Origin: Bacteroidota bacterium
Lineage (GTDB): Bacteria > Bacteroidota > Bacteroidia > Chitinophagales > Chitinophagaceae
DNA: 6,869 bases
Assembly (NCBI GenBank): GCA_023392575.1
Contig: JAEVYV010000191.1
Coordinates: forward strand, 1-6,869
Direction of reading: 5' to 3'
In this document: positions 1 to 6,353 of the stretch, in pieces
Layout of the letters: each line of letters begins with the position of its first letter
How positions within the stretch are numbered: the first letter of the stretch is position 1
Notes under the pieces: generated by a model
What the model was told of the DNA's origin: nothing
The model's input: the letters and a program-made list of their open reading frames with translations, nothing else
The model's database searches: none
Program-made: the position numbers and the translations under genes

Positions 1-1
1 C

Positions 2-46
2 CCGGGGGCTGCAAAAAAAACCGCCGTTGGCGTGCAGGCCGATTAG
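2..46 (+). pseudogene. polA: Tail of the upstream half of polA (5'-nuclease side), ending at an in-frame TAG
   Basis: This reading frame enters from the left edge, reads PGAAKKTAVGVQAD and stops at TAG 44-46. It is the same frame as the polymerase ORF that follows, which resumes as FGAAAEPQEPEPISVV. The Ala/Lys and Glu/Pro-rich composition on both sides fits the flexible linker between the 5'-nuclease and 3'-5' exonuclease domains of a full-length DNA polymerase I. Changing only TAG to TTG gives QADLFGAAAEP, a natural continuation with a DLFG motif. I infer that the two pieces were one gene, split by a nonsense substitution or by a base-calling error. The N-terminal nuclease domain itself lies outside the window and cannot be checked. 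Confidence 0.6.
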
Positions 47-88
47 TTTGGTGCGGCGGCAGAACCCCAGGAGCCGGAACCCATCTCG

Positions 89-1924
89 GTGGTTCAGCCC
101 GGCAAAAACATCCACAACACCCCGCACGAATACGAACTGGTTGAAAGCGAGGCGGAATTTAAAATGTTGTTGGAGGAACTGAACCAGCATTCCGAAATTT
201 CCTTTGATACCGAAACCACGGGCATAGATGCAAACGAAGCGGAGCTGGTCGGGCTGAGTTTTTCGGTCCGTCCCCACCAGGCCTGGTACGTACCCGTTCC
301 TTGTGATGATGTGGCTGGCACAAAAAAAATCCTTTCCCGTTTCTTACCTCTATTCACCGATGAAACGAAAACCTGGATCGGGCACAACATCAAGTACGAT
401 CTGTTGATGCTGAAGTGGTATGGTGTGGAGATCAAAGGAAAGTTGTTCGATACCATGCTGGCGCACTACCTGATAGAGCCCGATGGCAAAAGCAATATGG
501 ACTGGCTGAGCGCCAAATACCTGAACTACGAGCCCATTCATATTGAAGAACTCATTGGCAAAAAAGGAAAGAACCAGCTGTGCATGAACCAGGTGGAGGT
601 AGAAAGGGTAAAAGATTATGCCGCCGAAGACGCCGATGTCACCTTACAGTTCAAGAACATTTTTATACCCAAACTCAAACAATGTGACGTTGAGTCCGTG
701 TTCGATCAGGTAGAGAATCCGCTGGTGCCGGTGCTGGTGGACATGGAATACGAAGGGGTAAAAATTGATACGGAGTTTTTAAACGAGTATTCCCGGGTGC
801 TGGAAATCGAAGCAAGAGAGCACGAAGAAAAAGTCTATGAAGCCGCCGGCGTTCGCTTCAATCTGGGCTCGCCCAAACAACTGGGCGAAGTGCTTTTTGA
901 AAAATTAAAACTCGATCCCAAAGCCAAAAAAACAAAAACCGGCCAGTATGCCACCGGAGAAGATGTGCTGCGAAAATTAGCCGTAACCAACCCGGTGGCC
1001 GATGATATTTTGGCCTACCGCGAATACTCCAAGTTGCGGTCGACCTATGTGGATGCCCTGCCTTTGCTGATCAACAAAAAAACAGGACGGGTGCACACCA
1101 CCTATGGCCAGGCAGTGGCCGTCACCGGACGACTGGCCAGCAACAACCCCAACCTGCAAAACATTCCCATCCGCACAGAACGGGGACGGGAAATCAGAAA
1201 GGCCTTTATACCCAGGGATGAAAATCATGTTTTGGTCAGCGCCGATTATTCGCAAATAGAACTGCGCATTGTGGCCGCCCTGAGCGGTGATGAAAGCATG
1301 TGCACGGCCTTTCTGCAAAATAAAGATGTGCATACAGCCACGGCTGCCAAAGTGTATGGCGTAGAAGAAGAAGCCGTGACCAAGGAAATGCGCCGCAAGG
1401 CCAAGAGCGTCAACTTCGGCATTATTTATGGCCAGGGGGCTTTTGGCCTGGCCGAAAACCTGGGCATCAGCCGCTCCGAAGCCAAAGAGATCATTGATAA
1501 TTATAAAAAGGAATTTTCCGGCATCACCAAGTACATGTCCGACATGATCCACTACTGCCAGGAACACGGCTATGTGCAAACGGTGCTGGGCCGCAAACGC
1601 TGGCTGCGGGACATTAATTCCGGCAATTTTACGGTGCGGGGTTATGCCGAGCGAAATGCCATCAACTCTCCCATTCAGGGCACGGCAGCCGACATGATCA
1701 AGCTGGCCATGGTAAAACTTCACAAGGCATTTAAAGACCATGGCTTCAAATCAAAAATGATCCTGCAGGTGCATGATGAATTGGTATTTGATGCCGTGAA
1801 AGAGGAAGTGGAATTGATCAAGCCCGTTATTTTGGATTGCATGCAATCAGCCATGATCCTGCCAAACGATATTCCGGTCTTGGCCGAAGTAGGGGCTGGA
1901 ACCAACTGGCTCGAAGCACATTAA
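89..1924 (+). CDS. polA: DNA polymerase I, 3'-5' exonuclease plus polymerase domains (Klenow-like part)
   Basis: Family A DNA polymerase: template-directed synthesis with 3'-5' proofreading, used in the cytoplasm for Okazaki-fragment maturation and repair. Residues about 15-195 are the exonuclease domain with all the usual metal ligands: DTE (D40, E42), NIKYD (D104) and YAAEDAD (Y177, D181). Residues about 205-611 are the polymerase: TGRLASNNPNLQNIP at 346-360, motif A DYSQIELR (D386), O-helix motif B R435...K439...F443 followed by GIIYG, and motif C VHDE (H562, D563, E564). All align with E. coli Pol I at a constant offset (D705, F762, D882), so catalysis should be intact. Phe at 443 is the usual residue of enzymes that discriminate against dideoxynucleotides. 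At 611 residues it lacks the roughly 300-residue 5'-nuclease domain of a full Pol I; an in-frame TAG at 44-46 separates it from upstream coding sequence. GTG at 89 is the first possible start after that stop (an AGGAG lies at 69-73, rather far away); ATG at 164 is an alternative. If TAG is an error, the frame simply continues from off the left edge. Confidence 0.95.
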   Translation: MVQPGKNIHNTPHEYELVESEAEFKMLLEELNQHSEISFDTETTGIDANEAELVGLSFSVRPHQAWYVPVPCDDVAGTKKILSRFLPLFTDETKTWIGHNIKYDLLMLKWYGVEIKGKLFDTMLAHYLIEPDGKSNMDWLSAKYLNYEPIHIEELIGKKGKNQLCMNQVEVERVKDYAAEDADVTLQFKNIFIPKLKQCDVESVFDQVENPLVPVLVDMEYEGVKIDTEFLNEYSRVLEIEAREHEEKVYEAAGVRFNLGSPKQLGEVLFEKLKLDPKAKKTKTGQYATGEDVLRKLAVTNPVADDILAYREYSKLRSTYVDALPLLINKKTGRVHTTYGQAVAVTGRLASNNPNLQNIPIRTERGREIRKAFIPRDENHVLVSADYSQIELRIVAALSGDESMCTAFLQNKDVHTATAAKVYGVEEEAVTKEMRRKAKSVNFGIIYGQGAFGLAENLGISRSEAKEIIDNYKKEFSGITKYMSDMIHYCQEHGYVQTVLGRKRWLRDINSGNFTVRGYAERNAINSPIQGTAADMIKLAMVKLHKAFKDHGFKSKMILQVHDELVFDAVKEEVELIKPVILDCMQSAMILPNDIPVLAEVGAGTNWLEAH

Positions 1925-1940
1925 TTGAAGACCTATTAAA

Positions 1941-1972
1941 GACCTGTAAGACTTTCGAAAGCCTTACAGGTC
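1941..1972 (+). terminator. 32-bp near-perfect palindrome after polA, possible terminator or processing hairpin
   Basis: Ten-base arms GACCTGTAAG (1941-1950) and CTTACAGGTC (1963-1972) match perfectly. Between them one A/C mismatch is followed by a further short palindrome, CTTTCGAAAG (1952-1961). The hairpin starts 16 bases after the polA stop codon. Only a short CCTTTA follows, not a real T-run, so it is not a classical intrinsic terminator. It may act as a 3'-end stabilising hairpin, a weak terminator or a protein-binding palindrome. Confidence 0.5.
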
Positions 1973-2000
1973 CTTTACAAATTGCTTCCCGGCATTGACC

Positions 2001-2010
2001 AAACCGGTTT
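2001..2010. repeat. 10-bp perfect palindrome AAACCGGTTT upstream of the dsbA-like promoter candidate
   Basis: AAACCGGTTT is its own reverse complement. It lies 18 bases before the TAAATTTG box, where a -33 element would sit, so it could be an operator half-turn. A 10-bp palindrome can also arise by chance, and no second copy was seen nearby. Confidence 0.25.
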
Positions 2011-2028
2011 TCCTGATTGATACTTGCC

Positions 2029-2036
2029 TAAATTTG
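2029..2036 (+). promoter_or_regulatory. Bacteroidota-type -7 box TAAATTTG for the dsbA-like gene
   Basis: TAAATTTG matches the TAnnTTTG consensus of the Bacteroidota primary sigma factor perfectly. No clear TTG sits at 17-23 bases upstream; only a T-rich run at 2008-2011 is at about that place. The inferred transcript would begin near 2041-2043, about 42 bases before the ATG at 2085, and would run at once into the terminator hairpin at 2052-2080. Confidence 0.5.
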
Positions 2037-2051
2037 CACCTAACCAAACTG

Positions 2052-2080
2052 ACTCCATCCATAAAAGATGGAGTTTTTTT
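2052..2080 (+). terminator. Intrinsic terminator hairpin just before the dsbA-like start codon
   Basis: Perfect 8-bp stem ACTCCATC (2052-2059) and GATGGAGT (2067-2074), a 7-base loop CATAAAA, and an uninterrupted run of seven T at 2074-2080. This is a strong rho-independent terminator shape on the + strand only; the opposite strand has no T-run after the stem. It could end polA transcription 128 bases beyond its stop codon. However, it lies downstream of the TAAATTTG box and only 4 bases before ATG 2085, so it may also act as a leader attenuator or 5'-UTR hairpin for the next gene. Confidence 0.75.
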
Positions 2081-2084
2081 ATAA

Positions 2085-2768
2085 ATGGAATATAATATGG
2101 AACAACCTGTTCAGCCCACTATATATTATTGCTACGATGCCTATTGTGGCTGGTGCTATGGATTCAGCAAGGTCATCACTCGCATCGCGGATGAATACAA
2201 AGACCAGGTAACATTTGATGTGCTTTCCGGCGGCATGATCCTGCCCGAAGAACCAAGGCATTTCGCCCCCATGGCCAAATACATTCAAACCGCTTACAAA
2301 CGTGTGGAGGAGTTGACCGGCACGCGGTTTGGCAAAGATTTTTTATGGCATGTCTTTCACCCTGAAGAAACCGACTGGTACCCCGATTCCACCAAGCCCG
2401 CCATTGCGCTTTGCATTTTTAAAGACTATTATCCCGACAAAGCGGTTTCCATGGCCAGCGATCTTCAGTACGCACTGAATTATGAGGGAAGGGATTTGAC
2501 GGATGATGAAGCCTACCGGCATCTGTTACACAAATACCATATTCCCGAAGAAGAATTTTACACCAAGCTTAAAAGCGAAGAATACCGGGAAAAAGCCTAT
2601 TACGAGTTTGCCCTGGTCAAGCAACTACAGGTAACCGGCTTTCCGGCGGTGCTGATGCAGGTAACCGATTCCAAGTTTTACCTGCTGGCCAGTGGCTATA
2701 CCGATTATGAAACCCTGAAACAGCGCATTGACAAAGTGTTGAGGGAAGTTGGCGATCGGCAATCGTGA
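2085..2768 (+). CDS. DsbA-family thioredoxin-fold protein (predicted protein-disulfide isomerase, CGWC)
   Basis: A 227-residue protein of the cytoplasmic DsbA-like group (COG3531-like / FrnE-related thiol oxidoreductases). After a short beta-strand (TIYYCYDAY) comes the redox motif C21-G-W-C24 in YCGWCYG. A helical insertion follows (about 52-165), and the thioredoxin half closes with the cis-proline loop VTGFPAV (P187). An extra cysteine, C16, lies just before the active site. No signal peptide or lipobox is present, so action in the cytoplasm on thiols or disulfides is inferred; the substrate is unknown. ATG 2085 gives MEYNMEQ. ATG 2097 (MEQPVQP) is an equally good start, has an A/T-rich upstream stretch and leaves more room after the terminator. 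The stop codon and last few residues (GDRQS) fall on the left edge or arm of an inverted repeat starting near 2755, so the natural C-terminus may have been replaced. It is convergent with the VOC gene. Confidence 0.88.
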   Translation: MEYNMEQPVQPTIYYCYDAYCGWCYGFSKVITRIADEYKDQVTFDVLSGGMILPEEPRHFAPMAKYIQTAYKRVEELTGTRFGKDFLWHVFHPEETDWYPDSTKPAIALCIFKDYYPDKAVSMASDLQYALNYEGRDLTDDEAYRHLLHKYHIPEEEFYTKLKSEEYREKAYYEFALVKQLQVTGFPAVLMQVTDSKFYLLASGYTDYETLKQRIDKVLREVGDRQS

Positions 2769-2883
2769 ATTGAAGCTTCCTTTAGCTACAGTCGTTTCTA
2801 TCGTGGCTCCAATGCTCATTACTTGTCATCCGCCTAGCAAACGTTCGCTATAATTAAAAGCCCTTCAATTCACGATTGCCGAT
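2755..2883. repeat. 129-bp unit bounded by perfect 21-bp inverted repeats (MITE/REP-like or long hairpin)
   Basis: Positions 2755-2775 are the exact reverse complement of 2863-2883 (21 of 21). The pairing continues outward with a G/T and a C/G pair, and inward imperfectly (TAGC 2783-2786 with GCTA 2847-2850). The 87-base interior contains a smaller imperfect palindrome, AGCAAACGTTCGCT (2836-2849). The left arm covers the stop codon of the dsbA-like gene; the right arm ends 17 bases before the end of the convergent VOC gene. The structure could be a bidirectional transcription barrier between convergent genes, or a small non-autonomous element with terminal inverted repeats. No target-site duplication is evident and no T-run follows either arm. 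Confidence 0.7.
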
Positions 2884-2899
2884 TGACCATTCACGTTCA

Positions 2900-3292
2900 T
2901 CATTGCGGCGGAATGCTGTGCAGCGCTACCCGGTTTCCTTCCGAATCAATGAGTACGGCCATGTGGCCGTACTCAGGAGAAATTTCCGTTTTGGGAACCA
3001 CAATTTTTCCCCCGGCGGCTTCTACTTTATCCAACACTCTTTGTACATCGGGATTGGCGTTAAAATAGATCAGCGGACCATCGGAAGCAGAAGGTTTGTA
3101 AAAATCACCCGATCTGCAAATAGCACCGCCAATGCCGTTTTGCGGATCCTGTATGGGAAACATGCGCATTTCAAAATTCGGCATTTCCATCGGGATCATG
3201 GAAATGCCGAAAATGGCTTCGTAAAATTTTTGGGCCCGGTCTAAATCAGTGGCCGGTATTTCAAACCAGCTGATCGCATTTTTAAAGATCAT
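2900..3292 (-). CDS. VOC family protein (glyoxalase / bleomycin-resistance / dioxygenase fold)
   Basis: A 130-residue cytoplasmic protein, the usual size of a single-domain VOC protein made of two beta-alpha-beta-beta-beta modules. The first module begins NAISWFEIPATDLDRAQKFY with the typical FYEAIFG (residues 24-30). The second starts at GPLIYFNA (72-79), has a helix VQRVLDKVEAAGG, and ends with the family hallmark YGHMAVLIDSEGNRVALHS (108-126). Candidate metal-side residues are E11 and H125, but the complete glyoxalase I ligand set is not evident, so the substrate and even metal use are open. Start ATG at 3290-3292 follows a TAACTTTA box (minus strand, 3311-3318), one base off TAnnTTTG. It lies 57 bp downstream of the barrel gene in the same direction, so it may be read from its own promoter or by read-through. 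It is convergent with the dsbA-like gene. Confidence 0.9.
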   Translation of the reverse strand: MIFKNAISWFEIPATDLDRAQKFYEAIFGISMIPMEMPNFEMRMFPIQDPQNGIGGAICRSGDFYKPSASDGPLIYFNANPDVQRVLDKVEAAGGKIVVPKTEISPEYGHMAVLIDSEGNRVALHSIPPQ

Positions 3293-3310
3293 AGCAGTTA
3301 TCTGTTTTTT

Positions 3311-3318
3311 TAAAGTTA
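3311..3318 (-). promoter_or_regulatory. Weak -7 box TAACTTTA upstream of the VOC gene
   Basis: On the minus strand TAACTTTA differs from TAnnTTTG only in the last base, and sits 18 bases before the VOC start codon. No clear -33 element was found. It would allow VOC expression independent of the upstream barrel gene. The evidence is weak because the region is A/T-rich. Confidence 0.25.
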
Positions 3319-3349
3319 GGTATGAATTTTAAAAACGCATCCTGGTTTA

Positions 3350-6235
3350 TCAAAACCTCATTTCGGCCCCTCCGCCGCTGCGGTTGGCTGCCCGGGAAGC
3401 CGCCGTGCCAAAATTGCGGAGGTTGTAAGTGAACGTCAGCATGAAATATTGTTGCAGCACCTGGCTTTGCACGTCCTCAATGTATTCTCCTGTTACGTTG
3501 CGGTTGATGCTGCGGTTTTGTTTTAAAAGATCAAACACGCTCAGCTTCAATTCGCCTTTCTGGTCTTTCAGAATTTTTTTGCCGGCGCCCATGTTCCACA
3601 GCCAGTAGTTTTGGTTGAAGCCCTGGCTCAATCCGCTGTAATATTGGTTTTGCAGATCGTTCTGGAAGAACCAGCCGTTCTTTGACAGCAGGTTTAACTG
3701 CACCCCGGCCACATGTTGAAAATAGTGATCGTTGGAAGTGGGTTGCAGCGCATTTTTAACATCATTAAAATTGGCGGTATAAGAAACAGTAAAGTCCACA
3801 TACTGGCTCACGTTACTGGCAACAACGCCGCCAAGGCTGTAGGTGGTGTTTTTGGTTTCGTTTTGGGCGCCATTAATGATGCCCGGAATGGTGGAAAAGC
3901 TAACACCACCATTCAGGTTGAAGTTGGATTTGATAAACTTCAAAGGAATAGCCGCTGTTAAAAAAGTGCGCAGGCTTTTGTAACCGTCCAGGTTCACCGG
4001 TTTTGACAAGCGATAAGCGCCGGAGATCTTTTCGCCGTTGAGCACCGTATCCCGTGAGTTGTACGAAGCGTTGGCAATATAGTTGTTGGCTGTTTGATAA
4101 AACACATTACCCACCAGCAACAGATTTTTTGTAGGGTTGGTAAAGGTATAGCGGGCACTAACCGTATGCATGTACTGCTGGTTTAAATTGGGGTTACCCA
4201 GAGTGTAAACCGGCGCATTGGTAGGATCCAAAACATCCTGCAACTGGGTTACCGAAGGCTGGTTGACATTGGCACGGTAAAACAAACGAATATTGCTTTT
4301 CTCGGAAAGCTTGTAACGGATCATGGCATTGGGTAAAATATTATCAAAGCTTTTATCCACCGTAGCTTTCATAGGAAAAACTCTCTCGCTGTTCAAATTG
4401 GTGTGCTGGTAATTCACGCCAAAGGAGATCTGCCGGTCGCGGTTGCCATAACGATAGGAAACACCGGCATTTTGTGCCGTGGTTCTATTTTCAAAAACAT
4501 TCGAAAAATTGCTCAGGAAAGTAGAGTACTTATTGGCAAGAGGGTCCAGCGCATAAGTCTTTTGGTCCGATTCGCTTTTGGAATAGCTGGGATTATAATT
4601 CACTTGCAGTTGTGAATTTTGGCCCAGCGGTTCGGTATAAACAAGATTGGTGGAAAGCTGCAGGCCATTGCTTTTTTGATCGGCAAACCGATTGGAAGCA
4701 GTATCCTCTGTCATTCCCCCGTTATCAATAAATCTCGAAAAAGTTTCTACATACGATTCGCCATCTCTTTTATTATACGAAGTATTTAAGTTGATGGAAA
4801 AAGTGCGTCCTCTTTTTGGAAACGAATGGCGGTAAAGAATGTTATTGCTCAAATTATTTCCCGAACGGTTGCTGTTATTGATGTTCTCATTAAAATTGTT
4901 CGAGGTAGAACCTTCGGGAAAGAAATAGTACAAGCTTCTTTTGCTGCTGTAAGATTCATTGCCCTGGAAGCTTAAGTTAGGTGTTATGATCAACTGATTG
5001 GAAGAGTCAATCTTATATTCAATGCGCATGTTGACGCGGTGGTTGTTGTTCTTTCCATTTGAAGAAGTTGTATCAAACACATTGCTGATGTCTCCGGGGT
5101 TACCAGCTAAATACTTTAGGCTTGATAGTTCATTAGTGCTGTTGTTGGTGCTGTTGAAAAAATAACTTCCTGTGGCCGTGACTTTTTTACCCCATACATC
5201 GGAATAGTTGATGCCAAAGGCGTTGGTTTTGTTAATGCCGTTTTGCTGGCCCACTAAAAAATTAGAGCTGTTTCCAAAACCGCCCGGGCCGCCGCCCCCA
5301 CGGTTGCCGCCGCCTTGTGGTCTGCCGCCCCCACCGCGGCCGCCACCACCGCCCCCTCTTTGGGCACTGCTGGTGGCGCCCAACAGATCCTGTTGCGAGA
5401 AGTTTTGCTGGTTTATATTATTGAAATTGCCCACCAGGGAAATTCTTCGGTTTTCTTTTAAAATGGTGGTGTTTCCCCCGGCCTGGTACCGGTCATTTGT
5501 TCCGTAGCCGGCAAACACCCGCCCAAACTGGCCGTTGCGCATGTTGGCCTTGGTGACAATGTTGATGGATTTGGTGGTATTGCCATCATCAAAGCCCGTA
5601 AACTGCGCCTGATCGCTGAGGCGGTCAAAAATCTGGATCTTATCGATGATTTCAGCCGGCAAATTGCGCAAGGCAGCCGTGGCATCATCGCCAAAAAGCT
5701 CCCGGCCATCGATGGTTACTTTTTGTACATTCTCACCCTGGGCTTTTACCTGTCCGTTCTCCACGGTCACGCCGGGCACTTTTCGGATCAGGTCTTCGCC
5801 GCTGGCATCGGGGTTTACTTTAAACTGGCTGGCGCTGATTTGTAACGTATCGCCTTTTTGAGTTGCCAGCGGCGGGGTGGAGGTAATGACCACGGTGGCC
5901 AATTCGTTTGAGGAACTGGGAACCATGTTAATGCTTACCGCTACCTCACCGCTGTCCACCCGTACACCGCGGGTCACAGTGTTAAACCCCACAAAGGAAA
6001 CGGAGAGCAAAAAACTATCGGGCGAAAGGGGGGCAAAAACAAAACTGCCGGCAGAATCGCTTAAAAGCGATCTGGAAAAATTGCTGTTGCGGGCCGTTTT
6101 TAGGCTTACGGTAGCCCCCTTCAGGGGTGCTTTGCTTTGTTGATCCAGTACGGTTCCTTTGATGCTTGCTGTCTGTGCCTCAAGGTCTTGGATAGAAAAA
6201 AAAGCCAATCCCACTAATAAAAATCTTCTGTACAT
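3350..6235 (-). CDS. Outer-membrane beta-barrel protein, TonB-dependent-receptor-like, with CarboxypepD_reg domain
   Basis: A 961-residue outer-membrane protein of the Bacteroidota 'outer membrane beta-barrel family' (TonB-dependent receptor superfamily); transported substrate unknown. Residues 1-20 are a signal peptide (MYRRFLLVGLAFFSIQ, likely cut after LEA, leaving Q21). Residues about 22-105 are a carboxypeptidase-regulatory-like beta-sandwich (IKGTVLDQQSKAPLKGATVSL). Residues about 115-230 are a plug-like domain with KVPGVTVENGQ, VTIDGRELF and DDGNTTKSINIVTK. Residues about 236-945 are the barrel, rich in alternating aromatic strands and Asn/Ser/Thr loops, ending near YFMLTFTYNLRNF. A tail GTAASRAANRSGGGAEMRF follows. 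Residues 293-320 form a Gly/Arg-rich segment that lies between strands and is probably an extracellular loop. There is no SusD partner next to it and no clear TonB box, so it is not a standard SusC/SusD pair. ATG 6235 is chosen because the signal peptide starts right there. It may form a transcript with the VOC gene; a weak hairpin (3344-3357) after the stop is not convincing as a terminator. Confidence 0.9.
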   Translation of the reverse strand: MYRRFLLVGLAFFSIQDLEAQTASIKGTVLDQQSKAPLKGATVSLKTARNSNFSRSLLSDSAGSFVFAPLSPDSFLLSVSFVGFNTVTRGVRVDSGEVAVSINMVPSSSNELATVVITSTPPLATQKGDTLQISASQFKVNPDASGEDLIRKVPGVTVENGQVKAQGENVQKVTIDGRELFGDDATAALRNLPAEIIDKIQIFDRLSDQAQFTGFDDGNTTKSINIVTKANMRNGQFGRVFAGYGTNDRYQAGGNTTILKENRRISLVGNFNNINQQNFSQQDLLGATSSAQRGGGGGGRGGGGRPQGGGNRGGGGPGGFGNSSNFLVGQQNGINKTNAFGINYSDVWGKKVTATGSYFFNSTNNSTNELSSLKYLAGNPGDISNVFDTTSSNGKNNNHRVNMRIEYKIDSSNQLIITPNLSFQGNESYSSKRSLYYFFPEGSTSNNFNENINNSNRSGNNLSNNILYRHSFPKRGRTFSINLNTSYNKRDGESYVETFSRFIDNGGMTEDTASNRFADQKSNGLQLSTNLVYTEPLGQNSQLQVNYNPSYSKSESDQKTYALDPLANKYSTFLSNFSNVFENRTTAQNAGVSYRYGNRDRQISFGVNYQHTNLNSERVFPMKATVDKSFDNILPNAMIRYKLSEKSNIRLFYRANVNQPSVTQLQDVLDPTNAPVYTLGNPNLNQQYMHTVSARYTFTNPTKNLLLVGNVFYQTANNYIANASYNSRDTVLNGEKISGAYRLSKPVNLDGYKSLRTFLTAAIPLKFIKSNFNLNGGVSFSTIPGIINGAQNETKNTTYSLGGVVASNVSQYVDFTVSYTANFNDVKNALQPTSNDHYFQHVAGVQLNLLSKNGWFFQNDLQNQYYSGLSQGFNQNYWLWNMGAGKKILKDQKGELKLSVFDLLKQNRSINRNVTGEYIEDVQSQVLQQYFMLTFTYNLRNFGTAASRAANRSGGGAEMRF

Positions 6236-6353
6236 AATGCGGTTTTACAAACTCAGTTTTACAAAGGTGCTGAAAACGAGACCGTTCAATTCTTAAGCCA
6301 GGTTAATTAATGCTAATAAATCGGTTTATATTGCAGCCCCAAAATTTTCAGAT
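6236..6353. other. Divergent 118-bp intergenic region between the barrel gene and the DUF5606 gene
   Basis: The region must carry promoters for both directions. The minus-strand candidate is described separately. For the + strand the best stretch is TTATATTG (6326-6333), a poor match to TAnnTTTG, 20 bases before ATG 6354; no good -33 element was seen. A TTAATTAA palindrome lies at 6303-6310. No terminator or RNA gene was recognised. Confidence 0.4.
6262..6289 (-). promoter_or_regulatory. Promoter candidate for the barrel gene (TTG - 17 bp - CACCTTTG)
   Basis: On the minus strand, TTG (6287-6289) is followed after 17 bases by CACCTTTG (6262-6269), which matches TAnnTTTG except for its first T. 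The spacing falls in the range reported for Bacteroidota promoters. Transcription would begin about 20 bases before the ATG at 6235. Confidence 0.45.

Noticed and set aside
977..1741. 254-codon open frame on the minus strand inside polA
   Set aside because: It is fully antisense to a strongly conserved polymerase domain, has low-complexity, unfamiliar protein sequence and no promoter or neighbour logic. It reflects polA codon use.
2625..2819. Minus-strand frame covering the inverted-repeat unit (starts MSIGATIETTVAKGS)
   Set aside because: Most of it is antisense to the dsbA-like gene and the rest lies in the repeat interior. There is no sign of protein-level selection.
2832..2850. GCCTAGCAAACGTTCGC resembles the start of an integron attC site (GCCTAAC...)
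   Set aside because: The core differs at one of the conserved bases (AGC instead of AAC), no matching GTTRRRY partner was found at a suitable distance, and no integrase is present.
2876..3244. 122-codon + strand frame opposite the VOC gene
   Set aside because: It is antisense to a clear VOC-family coding sequence, and its translation shows no recognisable domain.
3344..3357. Hairpin GGTTTTGATAAACC overlapping the end of the barrel gene
   Set aside because: Only a 5-bp A/T-rich stem, and the T-run comes about 9 bases later; too weak to call a terminator.
5281..5355. Possible G-quadruplex in the barrel gene coding strand
   Set aside because: There are four G-runs of three or more, but the loops between them are about 9, 28 and 19 bases, too long for a canonical three-tetrad quadruplex.
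5208..5507. Proline-rich + strand frame
   Set aside because: It is the mirror of the glycine-rich codons of the barrel gene; runs of GGN read backwards give Pro.
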